From NCBI GenBank assembly GCA_036406655.1, contig DASXAP010000214.1, positions 1 to 11,493 on the forward strand: a stretch of DNA of 11,493 nucleotides, in the 5' to 3' direction. This DNA comes from VAZQ01 sp036406655. Lineage in GTDB: Bacteria > Pseudomonadota > Alphaproteobacteria > Rhizobiales > Xanthobacteraceae. Positions 6,124 to 11,493 of this stretch are shown here, in pieces (position 1 is the first letter of the stretch; the number at the start of each line of letters is the position of its first letter). The position numbers and the translations under genes are program-made. The notes under the pieces are model-generated. The model saw nothing but the letters and a program-made list of their open reading frames with translations, ran no database searches and was not told the origin of the DNA.

Positions 6124-6420
6124 GTGGCAGAAACCGACACCTGGAAGTTGCAGCATGCGAAGGCGCGCTTCTCGGAGCTTGTCCGGCGCGCGCGCTCGGG
6201 TGAACCGCAGCGCGTGACGGTGCACGGCAAGGATGCCGTCATCGTAGCCGACGCCGAACGGTATGAAGTGCGGCCGAAACCGCGCCGAGCACGGACCCTC
6301 GCCGGGTTCGTCGAGGCCTCGCGGAAATATCGAGGCGCCGCGCAGGGCATCGATTTCGAGCCCCCACTGGGCATGGAATTCAATCCACGCCCGTTTCGCT
6401 TTGATGAGGACGAAAAATGA
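6124..6420 (+). CDS. Phd/YefM-family antitoxin
   Basis: A 98-residue antitoxin. The N-terminal prevent-host-death domain covers about residues 7-49: WKLQHAKARFSELVRRA (helix 1 and 2), then the beta-hairpin PQRVTVHGKDAVIVADAERYE. This part dimerises and binds DNA. The C-terminal half (50-98), rich in Arg, Pro and Phe, should wrap around the toxin and is unrelated to characterised Phd tails as far as I can recall. It starts with GTG 6124, preceded by AAGGA (6112-6116) at 7 bases. Its stop codon overlaps the toxin start (ATGA, 6417-6420), so the two are translationally coupled in the normal antitoxin-first order. Base composition is lower in GC than sua5 and the dehydrogenase on either side, which supports acquisition. 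Confidence 0.9.
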   Translation: MAETDTWKLQHAKARFSELVRRARSGEPQRVTVHGKDAVIVADAERYEVRPKPRRARTLAGFVEASRKYRGAAQGIDFEPPLGMEFNPRPFRFDEDEK

Positions 6421-6863
6421 GATGGCTCCTGGACACCAACGTGGTTTCCGAGACCATTCAAGCACGACCACACCAGCAAGTAGCTCTCTGGATTGCACGA
6501 CAATCTGTCGAATTGACCGCCATCAGCGTGGTCACCCTTGCTGAACTTCGGGAAGGCGCATCAATCAACCCCGAAGAGCGCCGCCGCAAGCAACTGGCAG
6601 ACTGGATCGACGTAGATATCACAACCTGGTTCGCGGAACGGATCCTGCCGCTGAAGCTCGAAGTGTTGGTCGATTGGCTGGCGGTCGGACGCAGGCTTCG
6701 TAAGCAGGGCCTCACGCGGAATTCCGCCGATCTGCTCATCGCGGCTACGGCGCGGGTTCACAATCTGATCATCGTCTCGCGCAACGTGCGGGATTTCGCC
6801 GGCACCGGCGTTGCCCTATACGATCCCTGGAACGACGAGGTGCATCGCCTGGAGCCGGCCTGA
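6417..6863 (+). CDS. vapC: VapC/FitB-like PIN-domain toxin (ribonuclease)
   Basis: A 148-residue PIN-domain protein, the magnesium-dependent endoribonuclease half of a type II toxin-antitoxin pair. The acidic active site looks intact: Asp6 in LLDTNVVSE, Glu43 in TLAELREG, Asp105 in NSADLLIAA, and the C-terminal SRNVRDFAGTG with Asn123 and Asp126. The ending TGVALYDPW is typical of the FitB-like VapC subgroup. Known VapC toxins cut initiator tRNA or rRNA; the target here cannot be told from sequence. It overlaps the antitoxin by 4 bases and its TGA (6861-6863) shares one base with the ATG of the flavoprotein gene, an unusually tight fit to a housekeeping gene. Codon use is less GC-biased than in its neighbours. 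Confidence 0.92.
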   Translation: MRWLLDTNVVSETIQARPHQQVALWIARQSVELTAISVVTLAELREGASINPEERRRKQLADWIDVDITTWFAERILPLKLEVLVDWLAVGRRLRKQGLTRNSADLLIAATARVHNLIIVSRNVRDFAGTGVALYDPWNDEVHRLEPA

Positions 6864-8293
6864 TGCTCGACAAGCCGCCCGCCGCCGCCATCGACCCCGC
6901 GCTGCTCGGGCGCTTCGTCGCCATCGTCGGGGCGAGGAACGCCGTCACCGACCCGCAGGCGCAGGCGCCCTATCTGCTCGAGATGCGCGACATGTTCCGC
7001 GGCGCCACTCCGGCGGTGCTGCGGCCCGGCAGCGTCGCCGAGGTCTCCGCGATCCTGCGGCTCGCCGACGAGACCGGAACCCCGATCGTGCCGCAGGGCG
7101 GCAATACCGGCCTGGTCGGCGGCCAGACCCCCCAGCACGGCGAGATCGTGCTCTCGCTCAACCGCCTCGACCGGATCCGCGAGGTCGACCCGGTCTCCAG
7201 CACGATCACCTGCGAAGCAGGCGTGACGCTGCAGCGGGCGCGCGAGGCCGCGGCCGCGGTCGACCGGCTCTACCCGCAGCTGCTGCCGTCGGAAGGGACC
7301 TGCACGATCGGCGGCAATCTCTCGACCAATGCCGGCGGAACCGCGGCGCTGGCGCACGGCATCGCCCGCTCGCATGCGCTCGGCATCGAGGTGGTGCTCG
7401 CCGACGGACGCGTGCTCGACAATCTCAACAAGCTCAAGAAGGACAATACCGGCTACGATCTCAAGAACCTGTTCATCGGCGCCGAAGGCACGCTCGGCGT
7501 GATCACCGCCGCGGTGCTGCGGCTCGTGCCCCGTCCCCGCTCGGTGGAGACCGCGTTCGTCGGCGTGCCCTCGCCGGAAGCGGCCCTCGAGCTCCTCACG
7601 CTTGCGACCGAGCAGAGCTCCGGCGCCGTCACCAGCTTCGAGCTGATGCTGCGCCTCGGTATCGAGCTCGTGCTGCGGCACGGCTCCGGATGCCGGGATC
7701 CTCTGCCCGAGCCGCATCCCTGGTACGTGCTGATCGAGCTATCCTCGCAGGCCCGGTCGGGCCTGCGCGAGACGCTCGAGGAGATTCTCGCCCAGGGCCT
7801 CGAGCGCGGCCTCGTCCGCGACGCCGCCGTCGCCCGCAGCCTCGACCAGAGCAAGATGTTCTGGCGCATCCGCGAGCTGTTCGGCGAGGTGCAGCGCCAT
7901 GAGGGCGGCTCGATCAAGCACGACGTCTCGGTCCCGGTGGCCGCGGTGCCTGCCTTCATCCGGGAGGCGACGGAGGCGGTGGAAAGGGTCCTCCCCGGAG
8001 CACGGCCGCTCCCCTTCGGCCATCTCGGCGACGGCAACATCCACTACAACGTCTCCCAGCCGGTCGGTGCGGACAAGACCGAGTTCCTCGAGCGCTGGCA
8101 CGAGGTCAACGCCGTCGTGTTCGAGGTCGTGGCACGCCACGGCGGCTCCATCTCGGCCGAGCACGGCATCGGCGTGCTCAAGCGCGACCTCCTGCCGAAG
8201 GTGAAGGATCCGGTGGCCTACGAGCTCATGCGCACGCTCAAGCGCACGCTCGATCCCAAGGGGATTCTCAACCCCGGCAAGGTGCTGCCGTAG
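6863..8293 (+). CDS. FAD-linked oxidase, D-2-hydroxyacid dehydrogenase (GlcD/D2HGDH-like)
   Basis: A 476-residue flavoprotein of the VAO/PCMH family. The N-terminal FAD-binding domain (about 45-225) contains PQGGNTGLVGG (77-87), EGTCTIGGNLSTNAGGTAAL (144-163) and DNTGYDLKNLFIGAEGTLG (194-212). The C-terminal cap domain holds HDVSVPV (353-359), GHLGDGNIHYN (386-396) and SAEHGIGVLKR (431-441), whose histidines bind the metal and substrate carboxylate in D-2-hydroxyglutarate and D-lactate dehydrogenases. It ends with the usual LDPKGILNPGKVLP. The exact substrate, D-2-hydroxyglutarate, D-lactate or glycolate, cannot be settled; no glcE or glcF follows, which favours a single-subunit enzyme of the D2HGDH kind. 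The ATG overlaps the vapC stop, and GGAG (6850-6853) inside vapC is its ribosome-binding site. Confidence 0.92.
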   Translation: MLDKPPAAAIDPALLGRFVAIVGARNAVTDPQAQAPYLLEMRDMFRGATPAVLRPGSVAEVSAILRLADETGTPIVPQGGNTGLVGGQTPQHGEIVLSLNRLDRIREVDPVSSTITCEAGVTLQRAREAAAAVDRLYPQLLPSEGTCTIGGNLSTNAGGTAALAHGIARSHALGIEVVLADGRVLDNLNKLKKDNTGYDLKNLFIGAEGTLGVITAAVLRLVPRPRSVETAFVGVPSPEAALELLTLATEQSSGAVTSFELMLRLGIELVLRHGSGCRDPLPEPHPWYVLIELSSQARSGLRETLEEILAQGLERGLVRDAAVARSLDQSKMFWRIRELFGEVQRHEGGSIKHDVSVPVAAVPAFIREATEAVERVLPGARPLPFGHLGDGNIHYNVSQPVGADKTEFLERWHEVNAVVFEVVARHGGSISAEHGIGVLKRDLLPKVKDPVAYELMRTLKRTLDPKGILNPGKVLP

Positions 8294-8294
8294 G

Positions 8295-8774
8295 ATGGGC
8301 GGAGCCCGCGGCGATGCGCCTGGACCCGGGCACGTGGCGGACAGCCGGTCCTATCCGCAGCGTCCGTTCCTGGCGGTAAGCGCCGCCATAGTCCGCGACG
8401 GAAAGATTCTCGTGGTGCGCCGGGCGCGCCCGCCGGCGAACGGCCTCTACACGCTGCCGGGGGGCGTGGTGGAGATCGGCGAAACCCTGACCGAGGCGGT
8501 TGCCCGCGAAATCCGCGAGGAGACGGGCCTGCGCATCGAGCCGGTCGCCCTCGCCGGCTTTCGGGAGACGATCGCTCGCGACGCCTCCGAGCGGGTGGAG
8601 CGGCATTTCGTGATCCTCTGCTTCGCCGCACACTGGCAGTCCGGCGAGCCCGTGCTCAATGCGGAGCTGAGCGAGGCGCACTGGCTCGACCCGGCGGAGA
8701 TCGCCGGCCTGCCGACCACGCCCGGGCTCGCCGACATCGTCGCGGCGGCACTGACGCGCCTCGCGCAAGGCTGA
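8295..8774 (+). CDS. NUDIX hydrolase
   Basis: A 159-residue pyrophosphohydrolase for nucleoside diphosphate derivatives; the precise substrate is unknown. The complete NUDIX box GX5EX7REUXEEXGU lies at residues 57-79 (GVVEIGE .. REIREETGL), preceded by LYTLPG. Family similarity starts at YPQRPFLAVSAAIV, so the first 13 residues (GARGDAPGPGH) are not conserved. Two starts are possible: ATG 8295, one base after the dehydrogenase stop, with AAGGTG (8279-8284) upstream, or GTG 8334, giving 146 residues, which fits the family length better. Either way it is coupled to the preceding gene. In Bradyrhizobium-like genomes I recall such a NUDIX gene beside the TIGR02301 gene, as here. Confidence 0.92.
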   Translation: MGGARGDAPGPGHVADSRSYPQRPFLAVSAAIVRDGKILVVRRARPPANGLYTLPGGVVEIGETLTEAVAREIREETGLRIEPVALAGFRETIARDASERVERHFVILCFAAHWQSGEPVLNAELSEAHWLDPAEIAGLPTTPGLADIVAAALTRLAQG

Positions 8775-8789
8775 TCGCGCGCCTTTTTT
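8762..8789 (+). terminator. Weak intrinsic terminator after the NUDIX gene
   Basis: CGCGC (8762-8766) can pair with GCGCG (8777-8781) over a 10-base loop spanning the stop codon, followed by CC and six Ts (8784-8789). The T-tract is convincing; the stem is short. Confidence 0.35.
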
Positions 8790-8862
8790 CCGTCGCGTTG
8801 CACCGGCAAGAACCGCCTGGACCGCCGCTCCTCGCAGCCGCGGCAGCGTGCAGATTCGCTCC

Positions 8863-9237
8863 ATGATACGATCGGTCCTGGCCGCAACCTGCGTTGCCTT
8901 CATCCTGGTTGCACCGGCGCGGGCGGAGGTCGCCGCAGCTCCCTTCGACGGCGGTCTGCTGCGGCTCGCCGAAATCCTCGGTGCCCTGCATTATCTGCGC
9001 AGCATCTGCGGCGCCAACGAGGGGCTGAAATGGCGCAATGAGGTGCAGGCGCTGATCGATGCCGAGGTGCCCAGCGGTGAACGGCGGACCCGCATGATCG
9101 CCAGCTTCAATCGCGGCTATCGCGGCTTCCAGCAGACCTATCGCAGCTGCACGCCGGCAGCCGATCTCGTGATCCGGCGTTACCTGGAGGAAGGCTCCAA
9201 GATCGCCCGCGAGATGACCGCCCGCTACGCGAATTGA
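8863..9237 (+). CDS. Conserved secreted protein of the TIGR02301 type
   Basis: A 124-residue protein with a clear signal peptide: MIRS, hydrophobic core VLAATCVAFILVA, cleavage probably after APARA at residue 21. The mature part is helical and contains LAEILGALHYLRSICG, KWRNEVQALIDAE, RRTRMIASFNRGYRGFQQTYRSCTPAA and a C-terminal helix. I recognise it as the uncharacterised alphaproteobacterial family TIGR02301, from memory. Two cysteines remain after processing, C49 and C96, which could form a disulfide in the periplasm. ATG 8863 is chosen because it opens the signal peptide; GTG 8848 would add five residues. No good ribosome-binding site is visible for either. Function unknown. It follows the NUDIX gene after 88 bases with a possible terminator between. 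Confidence 0.8.
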   Translation: MIRSVLAATCVAFILVAPARAEVAAAPFDGGLLRLAEILGALHYLRSICGANEGLKWRNEVQALIDAEVPSGERRTRMIASFNRGYRGFQQTYRSCTPAADLVIRRYLEEGSKIAREMTARYAN

Positions 9238-9375
9238 CGGCCGGGAACGGAGCAGCCCTCGCTTACCGCCCGCATTAACCGTGCCGCCACGTGCAACTGG
9301 CCGCCGATCGTCTGCATGCTAGGTTGGCAACCCAGGCTCGCGGCAGGGGCGCGCTTGAAAGCCGGCAACTGGGCG

Positions 9376-9636
9376 ATGACGACGATCGCGATCGAGGCTC
9401 CGGGCTGCATTCCGGACCAGGAGCAGAAACGGGCGGCACTGGGCTATCTGCATCAGGCCTGGGTCGACGCCCGCATCGACGGCATCGATGGCGATTGCCT
9501 GGCGCAGGCGTGCCTGTTCGCTGCATTTGCCGAGCTCGTCTCCACCTATGGCGAGGAGGCGTCGGCGCGCTTCGCCGAAGGGCTTGCGCTGCGCATCCGC
9601 AACGGCGAATTCTCGCTGATGATCCCGCGCCAATAG
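9376..9636 (+). CDS. Conserved hypothetical cytoplasmic protein (86 aa)
   Basis: A short acidic protein with no signal peptide or membrane segment. It contains IPDQEQKRAALGYLHQAWVDARIDGIDGDCLAQACLFAAFAELVSTYGEEA and ends with a RFAEGLALRIRNGEFSL helix. I recall close relatives as unnamed proteins in Bradyrhizobium and relatives, with the IPDQEQKRAALGYLHxAW and DCxAQACLFAAFAELVxTYGE segments conserved, which supports a real gene. ATG 9376 is preferred because conservation begins there (MTTIAIE); ATG 9316 would add 20 residues of non-conserved sequence. There is no clear ribosome-binding site. The two cysteines (C11 and C41) are isolated and form no known motif. Function unknown. Confidence 0.75.
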   Translation: MTTIAIEAPGCIPDQEQKRAALGYLHQAWVDARIDGIDGDCLAQACLFAAFAELVSTYGEEASARFAEGLALRIRNGEFSLMIPRQ

Positions 9637-9725
9637 GCGCGCCGGCGGAGCAACGCCGACCTTGTGAGACCCCGCCGAGCGGCTTACGTTCGGTCGCGAC
9701 TCGCAAAAACCGACAAGTGACGGTC

Positions 9726-10616
9726 ATGAAGGCAGCGCTGCTTCCCGAGCGCGGCGTCATCAAGGTCGCCGGCGAGGATGGGCGCAGGTTTCTCAACGGG
9801 CTCCTCACCAGCGACATCGGCAAGGTGTCGCCGGAGCGGGCCTGCTTCACCGCACTGCTCACGCCGCAAGGAAAGATAATCGCCGATTTCATCGTCGCCG
9901 AAGCGCGCGGCGGCGACGGCGGCGGCCTGTTCCTCGACTGCCCCCGGCCGCTCGCGCCAGCGCTCATGCAGCGGCTCAACATGTACAAGCTGCGCGCCCA
10001 GGTCCTGGTCGAGGACCTGTCGGAGATGCTCGGCGTGCTCGCCCTGTGGGATGACGCCGTCCCGACCCGATACGGACTTTGCTACGCCGATCCGCGGCTG
10101 CCGGCACTGGGGCTCCGCTGCATGCTGCCGCCGCATCTCGCCGGCGCGGCCGCGGCCGAGCTGGGCGCCGAGCTTCTCGAGGCGGCGAGCTACGAGGCGC
10201 ACCGGATTGCGCTCGGGGTGCCGCGCGGCGGACTCGACTTCATGTATGGCGATGCATTCCCGCACGAGACCGACATGGACCAGCTCGGCGGGGTCGATTT
10301 CGAGAAGGGCTGCTTCGTCGGCCAGGAGGTGGTCTCGCGGTTCGAGCACCGCGGCATTGCCCGCAAGCGCGTGGTGCCCATCGCCTACGACGGCTTTGCC
10401 CCGGAGGCCGGCACGCCCGTGCACGCCGGCGAGCGAGCCGTGGGCACGCTCGGCTCGAGCACCGGCGGCCGCGGGCTGGCCATGTTGCGGCTCGATCGCG
10501 TCGCCGAGGCGCTCGCCGCCGGGCGGTCGCTCGAGGCGGACGGCGTGGAGATCCGCCCGGTCAAGCCCGCCTGGGCGCGCTTTCCTTTCCCGGGCGAGGC
10601 GAAGGCTGCCGAATGA
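9726..10616 (+). CDS. ygfZ: Folate-binding protein YgfZ (CAF17-like)
   Basis: A 296-residue member of the YgfZ/CAF17/GcvT-like family, which helps assemble or repair certain iron-sulfur enzymes (such as MiaB in E. coli) in a tetrahydrofolate-dependent way. The N-terminal part has GRRFLNGLLTSDI (19-31) and LTPQGKIIADF (45-55). The diagnostic KGCFVGQE motif is at 194-201, with the conserved Cys196, followed by VVSRFEHRGIARKR. ATG 9726 begins the family-like MKAALLPERGVIKVAG; GTG 9717 is the alternative and no strong ribosome-binding site is seen. Its stop overlaps the start of tag (ATGA, 10613-10616), so the two are translationally coupled. Confidence 0.93.
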   Translation: MKAALLPERGVIKVAGEDGRRFLNGLLTSDIGKVSPERACFTALLTPQGKIIADFIVAEARGGDGGGLFLDCPRPLAPALMQRLNMYKLRAQVLVEDLSEMLGVLALWDDAVPTRYGLCYADPRLPALGLRCMLPPHLAGAAAAELGAELLEAASYEAHRIALGVPRGGLDFMYGDAFPHETDMDQLGGVDFEKGCFVGQEVVSRFEHRGIARKRVVPIAYDGFAPEAGTPVHAGERAVGTLGSSTGGRGLAMLRLDRVAEALAAGRSLEADGVEIRPVKPAWARFPFPGEAKAAE

Positions 10617-11230
10617 GCGGCACCGCCCTCCTCCATCCCGATGGTCTCGCCCGCTGCCCCTGGCCGTTGCAGGACCCGCTCTACGTTGCCTACCACGACG
10701 AGGAATGGGGCGTGCCGGAATACGACGACCGCGCGCTCTACGAGAAGCTCGTCCTCGACGGCTTTCAGGCCGGGCTGTCCTGGATCACGATCCTCCGCAA
10801 GCGGGAGAATTTCCGCCGCGCCTTCGACGAATTCGCTCCGGAAAAGATCGCCCGCTACACCCCCGGGAAGATCGCCGGCCTGATGCACGACGCCGGCATC
10901 GTCCGCAACCGGATGAAGATCGAAGGCGCCGTGCTCTCGGCCCGCGCCTATATCGAGGTCATGGAGAAAGGTCCGGGCTTCGCGCGGCTCCTCTGGGATT
11001 TCGTCGACGGCAGGCCGAAGGTGAACCGCTTCCGCTCGACTGCACAGGTGCCGGCGGAGACCGAGCTGTCGCGGCGCATCTCGAAGGAGCTTTCCCGCCG
11101 CGGCTTCAGGTTCGTCGGCCCGACCATCGTCTATGCCTTCATGCAGGCGGTCGGCATGGTCAACGACCACCTGGTGAAGTGTCACCGCCACGCGGCCTGC
11201 GCCGGGCACGCGAACCGCCGATGCCGCTGA
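10613..11230 (+). CDS. tag: DNA-3-methyladenine glycosylase I
   Basis: Removes 3-methyladenine from alkylated DNA in base-excision repair. The 205-residue protein matches E. coli Tag throughout. The zinc ligands are all present with the right spacing: Cys15 (RCPWP) and His28 (YHDEEWG) in the N-terminus, His186 and Cys190 (DHLVKC) near the end. EKLVLDGFQAGLSWITILRKRENFR (44-68) is the helix-hairpin-helix entry, with Glu44 the purine-recognition acid; GIVRNRMKIE (95-104) and FRFVGPTIVYAFMQAVGMVNDH (165-186) are also conserved. It overlaps ygfZ by four bases and the next gene by ten, so it is the middle member of a compact operon. No Ada-type regulator or operator is seen, in keeping with constitutive expression of tag in other bacteria. 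Confidence 0.96.
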   Translation: MSGTALLHPDGLARCPWPLQDPLYVAYHDEEWGVPEYDDRALYEKLVLDGFQAGLSWITILRKRENFRRAFDEFAPEKIARYTPGKIAGLMHDAGIVRNRMKIEGAVLSARAYIEVMEKGPGFARLLWDFVDGRPKVNRFRSTAQVPAETELSRRISKELSRRGFRFVGPTIVYAFMQAVGMVNDHLVKCHRHAACAGHANRRCR

Positions 11231-11493
11231 CGGGGCGTCCGCGCGCTCGCCCGCAGGAGTTCCGCGCCTGGCAGCGCATGCTGTCGGGCCGCCGTCTCGA
11301 CCTGCTCAACCCCTCCCCGCTCGACATCGAGATCGCCGATATCGCGCACGGACTCGCGCGGGTGGCCCGCTGGAACGGGCAAACCGAAGGGGCGCAAATC
11401 TTCTCCGTCGCCCAGCATTCGCTGCTGGTCGAGAGCCTCGCCCGCGCCGGCGCCCGCCTCGACCGCCCGAGCCGTCTCGCCGTGCTGCTGCAC
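11221..11493 (+). CDS. HD-domain phosphohydrolase (YfbR-like), truncated by window edge
   Basis: The first 91 codons of an HD-superfamily metal-dependent phosphohydrolase; the gene continues beyond the right edge. AWQRMLSGRRLDLLNPSPLDIEI (16-38) and IAHGLARVARWNGQT (41-55) are the usual opening of the alphaproteobacterial YfbR-like proteins, and SVAQHSLLVE (62-71) carries the first metal-ligand histidine, His66. The last visible codon, His91 in VLLH, is the H of the HD pair; the Asp lies outside. YfbR-type enzymes dephosphorylate deoxynucleoside monophosphates, but the substrate here is not established. The ATG at 11221 overlaps the end of tag by ten bases. No good ribosome-binding site is seen and the first 15 residues look non-conserved, so the true start is uncertain. 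Confidence 0.85.
   Translation, partial: MPLTGRPRARPQEFRAWQRMLSGRRLDLLNPSPLDIEIADIAHGLARVARWNGQTEGAQIFSVAQHSLLVESLARAGARLDRPSRLAVLLH

Noticed and set aside
4759..6498. 579-codon minus-strand frame across the tRNA, sua5 and the antitoxin
   Set aside because: It crosses a tRNA gene and three genes on the other strand and has no recognisable domain; a composition artefact.
9272..9284. CtrA half-site (TTAACC at 9275-9280)
   Set aside because: Only one half-site; no TTAA-N7-TTAA arrangement, so it is expected by chance.
1..11493. CRISPR array, transposase, prophage or biosynthetic cluster
   Set aside because: No regularly spaced repeats, no transposase or integrase motifs, and no terminal inverted repeats were seen on either strand.

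Overview
The window is GC-rich chromosomal DNA of an alphaproteobacterium, most likely a member of the Hyphomicrobiales (Rhizobiales; Bradyrhizobium/Xanthobacteraceae-like). The evidence is gene content recalled from memory: a TIGR02301-type secreted protein beside a NUDIX hydrolase, the gene order ygfZ - tag - HD hydrolase, a two-domain Sua5 next to a GlcD-type flavoprotein, a lone Bug-type solute-binding protein, and a Caulobacter-style promoter motif. No database search was run.

Layout. (1) 1-1152 is an accessory patch with somewhat lower GC at its left end. It holds a doubtful 68-codon ORF with a TTG start, a promoter / hairpin / strong terminator cassette at 383-487 that looks like a small RNA gene, then the beginning of a small conserved protein gene joined out of frame to the 3' end of a higB toxin gene, followed by an intact higA antitoxin gene. 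(2) 1301-3719 is a two-gene operon for a cytochrome bd quinol oxidase with a short Q-loop (cyanide-insensitive, CioAB type). (3) 3821-4789, convergent to it, encodes a secreted tripartite tricarboxylate transporter receptor (Bug family) without its membrane partners. (4) 4928-5004 is tRNA-Pro(CGG) on the minus strand with its own promoter; divergent from it is sua5 (5071-6069), which makes the threonylcarbamoyl-AMP used for t6A in tRNA. (5) 6124-6863 is a Phd/VapC-type toxin-antitoxin pair wedged between sua5 and a FAD-linked 2-hydroxyacid dehydrogenase gene (6863-8293), with overlapping stop and start codons at both joints. (6) 8295-8774 is a NUDIX hydrolase, followed by two small conserved proteins (8863-9237, secreted; 9376-9636, cytoplasmic). 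(7) 9726-11493 is a tightly packed ygfZ - tag - HD hydrolase operon that runs off the right edge.

Most of the window is core metabolism and maintenance: aerobic respiration at a bd-type oxidase, tRNA modification, iron-sulfur protein maintenance (YgfZ), alkylation repair (Tag) and nucleotide clean-up (NUDIX, HD). The accessory parts are the two toxin-antitoxin loci, one broken and one apparently intact, and the putative small RNA. No large undescribed system is visible. The most unusual points are the candidate sRNA, the higB deletion fusion with orphan higA, and the toxin-antitoxin pair translationally coupled to a housekeeping dehydrogenase.
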